Source: Chthonomonas sp. UBA2387 (GTDB lineage: Bacteria > Armatimonadota > Fimbriimonadia > Fimbriimonadales > Fimbriimonadaceae). Taken from it: DNA of 18,295 nucleotides. Under the pieces are notes generated by a model. The model had not been told where the DNA came from. It did not search any database and was given only the letters and a program-made list of their open reading frames with translations. The translations under genes and the position numbers were made by a program. This document shows positions 14,793 to 18,295 of this stretch, in pieces; the first letter of the stretch is position 1; the number at the start of each line of letters is the position of its first letter. The DNA lies in contig DDSP01000075.1 of the NCBI GenBank assembly GCA_002343445.1, positions 1-18,295 of the forward strand, in the 5' to 3' direction.

Positions 14793-15652
14793 GCGCTGTG
14801 TTGGCCGTGCTGATGTACGCGACCCCTCTTGCGCTCGCCGCCCTGGGCGAGACGGTCGTCCAAAAGGCGGGAGTCATCCACATTGGCATCGAGGGCACCA
14901 TGCTGGCGGGTGCGTTCTTTGCCATGCTGGCCACGCTCGCGACCGGCAGTCCTTGGGTCGGTCTCGGCGTCGGCGTCCTGGTCGGAGTCACGTTGGCCCT
15001 GGTCTCGGGCGCGTTCGCGTTGACGCTCACCGTGGACCAGGTGGTGGTCGGTACGGCGGTGAACCTGTTGGCGCTTGGGTTGACGCGGACGCTGTTCGCG
15101 ATGCGCTTCGGCGCGAGCGGGGAACTGCTCAGCGTGCAGAAGGTGCCTTCCTGGCAGGGGCTCGATGCCGTGATGGTGGTGGCAGTGCTGCTGGCGGTCG
15201 CCACTCATGGCGTGCTCTTTCGAACGTCGTGGGGGTTGGCGCTGCGCGCGGCGGGCGAGTACCCGCAAGCCGCCGAGGCCGCTGGTTTCTCGGTCCTTCG
15301 GCTCCGCTTTGCGGCGTTGGTCTTTGGCGGCGCAATGGCCGGCCTCGGAGGTGCGTATCTCTCGTTGGGAATCGCGGGCTCGTTCGCCGACAACATGACG
15401 GCCGGGCGCGGATTCCTGGCGATCGCCATGGTGACTTTTGGACGTTGGAAGCCCGTTCCCGTGCTCGGGGCGTGCCTGTTGCTTGGCTGGCTGGATGGAC
15501 TCCAGTTCACGTTCCAGGCCAAAGGCGTGCAACTGCCGTTCCAGTTGTTCCTGGCGCTGCCGTATGTCGCTGCCCTGTTGGTGCTGGCGGGCATGGGTCG
15601 CGGCGCGCACGCTCCGGCGGCTCTGGCGATCCCGTTCCGGAGGACGCGATGA
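14789..15652 (+). CDS. ABC transporter permease, YufQ/NupQ type
   Basis: A 287-residue second permease that pairs with the preceding one. The N-terminal ATPLALAALGETVVQKAGVI followed by HIGIEGTMLAGAF (to 43) matches the ATPL...LG...S.R.GV.NIG.EG.ML signature, with His at the usual Asn. The cytoplasmic coupling loop is SWGLALRAAGEYPQAAEAAGFS. About eight helices are apparent, and the length is normal. The GTG start at 14789 overlaps the previous stop (GTGA) and has GGAGG at 14777-14781 with 7-nt spacing. The end overlaps the PTPS gene start as ATGA, so the pterin enzyme is translationally coupled to the transporter. Together with the receptor, ATPase and first permease this completes a standard four-component BMP importer. 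Confidence 0.93.
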   Translation: MSAVLAVLMYATPLALAALGETVVQKAGVIHIGIEGTMLAGAFFAMLATLATGSPWVGLGVGVLVGVTLALVSGAFALTLTVDQVVVGTAVNLLALGLTRTLFAMRFGASGELLSVQKVPSWQGLDAVMVVAVLLAVATHGVLFRTSWGLALRAAGEYPQAAEAAGFSVLRLRFAALVFGGAMAGLGGAYLSLGIAGSFADNMTAGRGFLAIAMVTFGRWKPVPVLGACLLLGWLDGLQFTFQAKGVQLPFQLFLALPYVAALLVLAGMGRGAHAPAALAIPFRRTR

Positions 15653-16467
15653 CGATTCTCGAACGCCGCGTCGTCTTTTCGAGCGGTCATCGTTACTGGG
15701 ATCCTTCGCTGGACGCCGAAGCCAACCGCGTGCGTTTCGGGCGCTGGGCGTCCCCTTACAACCACGGCCACAACTACGTAGTGTGGGTTGCGATCGCGGG
15801 CGAGGTCGAGTCCGCCTCGGGCATGGTGATCAACATGAAAGACCTCGACGCCATCCTGCAAGCTCGGTTGGTCGCCGTGCTCGATCAGCGCAGCCTCAAC
15901 GACGAGGTGCCCTTCTTCCGTGACCGGTCGCCGTCGCTCGAGAACCTGCTGGTCTTTTGCCGCGAGCAGGTCGAACCCGAACTGCCTCCCGACGTCCGAC
16001 TCGCTTCCATCCGCATCGCCGAAACCGAGACGCTTTCCGCAGCCTTTGAACTTGAACCCGCCCCCATGATCAGCCTCACCCGCACTTACGAGTTCGCCGC
16101 TTCGCATCGGTTGCACAGCCCACACCTCTCGGACGAGGAGAACGTGCGGGCCTATGGCAAGTGCAATCACGTCCACGGCCACGGCCACAACTACGTGTTG
16201 GAAGTCACCGTATCCGGCGAGCCAGACCCTGCCAGCGGCATGCTGGTGGACCTCGATCACCTCGACGCGGTCGTGGAGAGGGAAGTCGTGGTCCGCTACG
16301 ACCACCGCAACCTGGATGTGGACGTCGAGGAGTTGCGCGGCCAAGTCACGACCAGTGAGAACGTCGCGAAGGCCATCTTCGACCGCTTGGACGCCTCGCT
16401 GGGTCGGTCGCTCTCTCGCGTTCGCTTGCTGGAAACGGCGCGTAACGCGTTCGAGGTTCGGCGTTGA
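15649..16467 (+). CDS. Tandem 6-pyruvoyl-tetrahydropterin synthase with degenerate N-terminal domain
   Basis: A 272-residue fusion of two PTPS-fold domains. PTPS converts dihydroneopterin triphosphate to 6-pyruvoyl-tetrahydropterin (or, as QueD, to carboxy-tetrahydropterin) at a zinc site. Domain 2 (about 141-272) has the full set: zinc ligands His153, His178 and His180; nucleophile Cys172 in GKCNHVHGHGHNY; relay Asp218-His219; and Glu262. The Cys-x5-HGH spacing matches the biopterin-type PTPS, not QueD (Cys-x3-HGH). Domain 1 (about 1-138) keeps zinc ligands His14, His39 and His41 and Glu125, but has Trp33 at the Cys position and Gln80 where His is expected, so it is probably catalytically dead. 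A GGAGG (15639-15643) lies 5 nt before the ATG. The gene overlaps the permease (ATGA) and the downstream reductase (TTGA). Its product would be the substrate of a sepiapterin-reductase-type enzyme, which the next gene resembles. Confidence 0.88.
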   Translation: MTILERRVVFSSGHRYWDPSLDAEANRVRFGRWASPYNHGHNYVVWVAIAGEVESASGMVINMKDLDAILQARLVAVLDQRSLNDEVPFFRDRSPSLENLLVFCREQVEPELPPDVRLASIRIAETETLSAAFELEPAPMISLTRTYEFAASHRLHSPHLSDEENVRAYGKCNHVHGHGHNYVLEVTVSGEPDPASGMLVDLDHLDAVVEREVVVRYDHRNLDVDVEELRGQVTTSENVAKAIFDRLDASLGRSLSRVRLLETARNAFEVRR

Positions 16468-17156
16468 GAAGGGTTCTGATCACGGGTGCGACCGGAGGCA
16501 TCGGGCGTGCGCTCGTTCCGCTCCTCGCGCCTTCGTCCAGCCTGTTCCTCACGGGCCGCGACCCCGTCAAGTTGGACGAGGTGGCCCGCGAAGCGAGGTC
16601 TGCTGGGAACGAAGTTTCGGCGCTGGCCCTGGACCTCATGGCCCCGGGGGCCGTCCAGACGCAGGCGTCCTGGCTGGGAGGGCCGGTGGACGTCTTGGTC
16701 AACAACGCGGGCGACGTGCAATTCGGTCCCTACGAATCTCAGCCTTGGGAGGCTGTCCACCGAGAACTGCGGCTCAACCTCGAGGTGCCGATGGAACTGG
16801 TCCACGCCTTGGTGCCCGGCATGCTGTCGAATGGGCAGGGCAGGATCGTCAACGTGTTGAGCATCGCCGCGAAGGAGACGTTTGCGGGCGCCGCTGCCTA
16901 TTCCGCAGCCAAGTCCGGCCTGCTCGCGTTCACCCGGTGCCTGAACCGAGAGACCCGGACCCGGGGCGTGCATTCTGTGGCCCTCCTTCCAGGCGCAACG
17001 GACACGAGCCTCTGGGACCGCCAGCAGGGAAGTCCGCCACGCAACCAAATGCTCACGGCTCAAGCCGTCGCCGAGGAGATCGCGCGTCTGATCGACCTGC
17101 CCGCCGACCGCACGGTGGACGAAGTCGTCCTCCTCCCTCCCCACGGCGTGCTGTAA
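16464..17156 (+). CDS. Short-chain dehydrogenase/reductase, sepiapterin-reductase-like
   Basis: A 230-residue classical SDR. It carries the cofactor motif TGATGGIG (7-14), Arg32 after strand 2 (LTGRD) suggesting NADPH, NNAG (80-83) and the catalytic triad Ser133, Tyr146 and Lys150 (YSAAK). The PGATDTSLW segment (176-184) and the end RTVDEVVLLPPHGVL resemble, from memory, bacterial sepiapterin reductase of Chlorobium, which has PGA..T..W and a final RTV.E..L.P..G. This enzyme reduces the side-chain keto groups of 6-pyruvoyl-tetrahydropterin. Its position directly after a biopterin-type PTPS supports that role, but general 3-oxoacyl or other SDR functions are not excluded. The start is TTG at 16464, in a TTGA overlap with the PTPS stop and preceded by GAGG (16453-16456). 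It is the last gene of the operon; the next gene converges 12 bp away. Confidence 0.85.
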   Translation: MRRVLITGATGGIGRALVPLLAPSSSLFLTGRDPVKLDEVAREARSAGNEVSALALDLMAPGAVQTQASWLGGPVDVLVNNAGDVQFGPYESQPWEAVHRELRLNLEVPMELVHALVPGMLSNGQGRIVNVLSIAAKETFAGAAAYSAAKSGLLAFTRCLNRETRTRGVHSVALLPGATDTSLWDRQQGSPPRNQMLTAQAVAEEIARLIDLPADRTVDEVVLLPPHGVL

Positions 17157-17168
17157 GGCGAAAGGGAC

Positions 17169-17417
17169 CTAACGGCCGCCGAGCACTTGCTGCTTGGCCT
17201 GCTCGGGGATCGTCGGGTTGTTGCGCAGGTTGTCGTAGCCCGTGTTCTGCTGGGTCGGCGTGGCCTGCTGTCCCGGCTTGGGCGCTTGCGGGCTGGAGTA
17301 CGTGTTTTGCTCCTTGGAGGGGTCCACGCGGACCGTCGTGACGGGAGTGTCGCTCTGCCGGCAACCGGCGACGCAACCCACGGCGATGAGGGCGAGAAGG
17401 ATGGTTCGGTTCTTCAT
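17169..17417 (-). CDS. Small hypothetical lipoprotein
   Basis: An 82-residue predicted lipoprotein. MKNRTILLALIAVGCVAGC is a type II signal peptide with Cys19 (VAGC lipobox) as the likely lipidation site; Cys15 is a weaker alternative. The mature part is short, polar and rich in Gln, Pro, Asn and Thr (SSPQAPKPGQQATPTQQNTG), with no cysteine or evident fold, ending QQVLGGR. It looks like an intrinsically disordered tethered peptide. The ATG at 17417 is chosen because an in-frame extension upstream would bury the signal peptide. It lies 64 bp after the prepilin-like gene on the same strand, so the two may be co-transcribed. A cUUCGg hairpin separates them. Function unknown. Confidence 0.7.
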   Translation of the reverse strand: MKNRTILLALIAVGCVAGCRQSDTPVTTVRVDPSKEQNTYSSPQAPKPGQQATPTQQNTGYDNLRNNPTIPEQAKQQVLGGR

Positions 17418-17431
17418 GGCGTTTGGGACGC

Positions 17432-17459
17432 CGGTCCCTGAGCCGAAGCCCAGAGACCG
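17432..17459 (-). terminator. Strong cUUCGg hairpin in the gap between prepilin-like and lipoprotein genes
   Basis: In minus-strand RNA, CGGUCUCUGGGC and GCUCAGGGACCG form a 12-bp stem, including two G-U pairs, closed by a UUCG loop on a C-G pair, an exceptionally stable tetraloop. It starts 22 nt after the prepilin-like stop. There is no U tract, so intrinsic termination would be non-classical; attenuation or mRNA 3'-end protection is equally plausible. An alternative small hairpin (GGGAC/GTCCC, 17425-17438) overlaps it. On the plus strand the G-U pairs become A-C mismatches, so the hairpin belongs to the minus strand. Confidence 0.55.
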
Positions 17460-17481
17460 ACGCAGAGAGAAGGCAACGACG

Positions 17482-18295
17482 TTACTTGTACTCGCCCCAG
17501 GCCGTATCGTGGATTTCGATGCGGTCGGCTTGCGTCCAGTTGGTGTTCGTGCGCGGGTTGATACCGTAGCGCGAACCCCAGTCGTCCCGATTCGGGTTGG
17601 TGATGTCCAGAGTGGCGAGAGGCGCCTTGGACTTCGCGTGGCCGTCCAGCCACACCCAGGCGACTTGCTTGCCCACGGCATGGATCGGGCCGTTCGGGTC
17701 GGACGGGCAGTTCTGCGCGCCGCCGACCGTGATGCACCACGAGTTGCCCGGATCGCCGAGGTTCTTGCCTTCGATCGTCGAAAGGAAGCTCGGCTTCAGG
17801 TCGTTCCAGCGCGCGCGGCTGGGGATGATGATGAGCGTGCTCGCGGGCTCGTCCACGATCGACGGCGAGTCGATCCCCTCGGGCGTCCACTGGCCGGCGC
17901 AGCGACCGTTGGCGAAGCCGATGATGGCCGTGTTCACGGCAAAGTTCGTGGCGTACGAGTGCAGGGTGCCCTGCGGATCCACGTACTGGTCCACGTGGTA
18001 GTTCTGGGCCGCGAACGGGTTCGTGCCGTCGGTGAGCAGTTCCTTGCTCTTGAAGTACGGGTACATGGCGTGGCGCCAGCTGTAGAACTGGAGCCCGGGA
18101 GTGCCCCAGTCGCATGCGGGGTACTGCGGGAAGCCGAAGAAGCTCTTGATCAGCGCGTCGTCGTAGTCGTTCATGTAAATCATGAGCGCCGTGGCGACCT
18201 GCTTCGAGTTGCTCAGGGCGACCGTCTTCTTGGCGGCCGTCTTGGCTTGAGCGTAGACGGGGAAGAGCATCGCCGCCAGAATCGCGATGATCGCG
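17482..18295 (-). CDS. Type IV prepilin-like / H-x9-DG-type secretion protein, 5' partial
   Basis: About 270 residues of a gene whose start lies beyond the right edge. The first visible residues, AIIAILAAMLFPVYAQAKTA, are the end of the hydrophobic prepilin helix (the typical FTLIELLVVIAIIAILAA segment). They are followed by the amphipathic AKKTVALSNSKQVATALMIYMNDYDD. This N-terminal form is characteristic of the numerous prepilin-like proteins of Armatimonadota and Planctomycetes. The globular part has conserved aromatic and Asp/Gly elements (FYSWRHAMYPYFKSKELL, DEPASTLIII) and a late IHAVGKQVAWVWLDGHAK segment related to the H-x9-DG motif, with a slightly longer spacing here. It is probably cleaved by a prepilin peptidase and assembled by or displayed through a type II/IV-like system. 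Starting the gene at 18270 would be wrong because the helix continues upstream. Confidence 0.85.
   Translation of the reverse strand, partial: AIIAILAAMLFPVYAQAKTAAKKTVALSNSKQVATALMIYMNDYDDALIKSFFGFPQYPACDWGTPGLQFYSWRHAMYPYFKSKELLTDGTNPFAAQNYHVDQYVDPQGTLHSYATNFAVNTAIIGFANGRCAGQWTPEGIDSPSIVDEPASTLIIIPSRARWNDLKPSFLSTIEGKNLGDPGNSWCITVGGAQNCPSDPNGPIHAVGKQVAWVWLDGHAKSKAPLATLDITNPNRDDWGSRYGINPRTNTNWTQADRIEIHDTAWGEYK

Noticed and set aside
17140..17180. Terminator between the convergent SDR and small lipoprotein genes
   Set aside because: Only a 5-bp GTGCT/AGCAC pairing with a long loop and no T tract was found in this region.

Overview
The window is a GC-rich, gene-dense bacterial segment. The best guess for its source is a diderm of the Armatimonadota (Fimbriimonas-like). 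This rests on three things: a Sec-exported protein with an outer-membrane-barrel C-terminus, a family of membrane-anchored FHA proteins, and a short prepilin-like protein (AIIAILAAMLFPVYAQA start, late DGH motif) of the kind abundant in that phylum. Taxonomy is inferred from gene style; there is no rRNA here. Coding density is very high. The longest non-coding stretch is about 155 bp, so no gap exceeds 300 bp. I saw no tRNA, rRNA, CRISPR array, transposase or integrase.

Layout. (1) 1-1296, plus: the end of a 2-oxoacid dehydrogenase E1 alpha gene and the complete E1 beta gene, followed by an imperfect palindrome. (2) 1452-3441, minus: an aldehyde dehydrogenase and, overlapping its end, a small two-helix membrane protein. 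(3) 3478-6022, plus: a membrane FHA signalling cluster of three reading frames. Two of these are probably one gene interrupted by an in-frame TGA at 5180. (4) 6023-7688, plus: a structured leader, then a lipoprotein and an outer-membrane-barrel-like protein with a 4-bp overlap. (5) 7726-11232, plus: argC and argJ of arginine biosynthesis, then a GT-C-type membrane glycosyltransferase. A near-perfect palindrome abuts the argC start codon. (6) 11295-17156, plus: a six-gene operon described below. (7) 17169-18295, minus: a prepilin-like protein (running off the window), a cUUCGg hairpin, and a small lipoprotein.

The most interesting region is 11295-17156. It holds a complete BMP/Yuf-type ABC importer: lipoprotein receptor, double-NBD ATPase and two permeases. 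These are followed by a tandem 6-pyruvoyl-tetrahydropterin synthase (PTPS) and a short-chain reductase resembling bacterial sepiapterin reductase. The last five genes are chained by four successive 4-bp stop/start overlaps (TTGA, GTGA, ATGA, TTGA). The C-terminal PTPS domain has the Cys-x5-His-Gly-His pattern of the biopterin-type enzyme rather than the Cys-x3-His-Gly-His of QueD. The N-terminal PTPS domain keeps its zinc ligands but has lost the catalytic Cys and the relay His. The inference is a dedicated module that couples uptake of a nucleoside- or pterin-like solute to the synthesis or reduction of a tetrahydrobiopterin-like cofactor. GTP cyclohydrolase I, which would supply the PTPS substrate, is not in the window.
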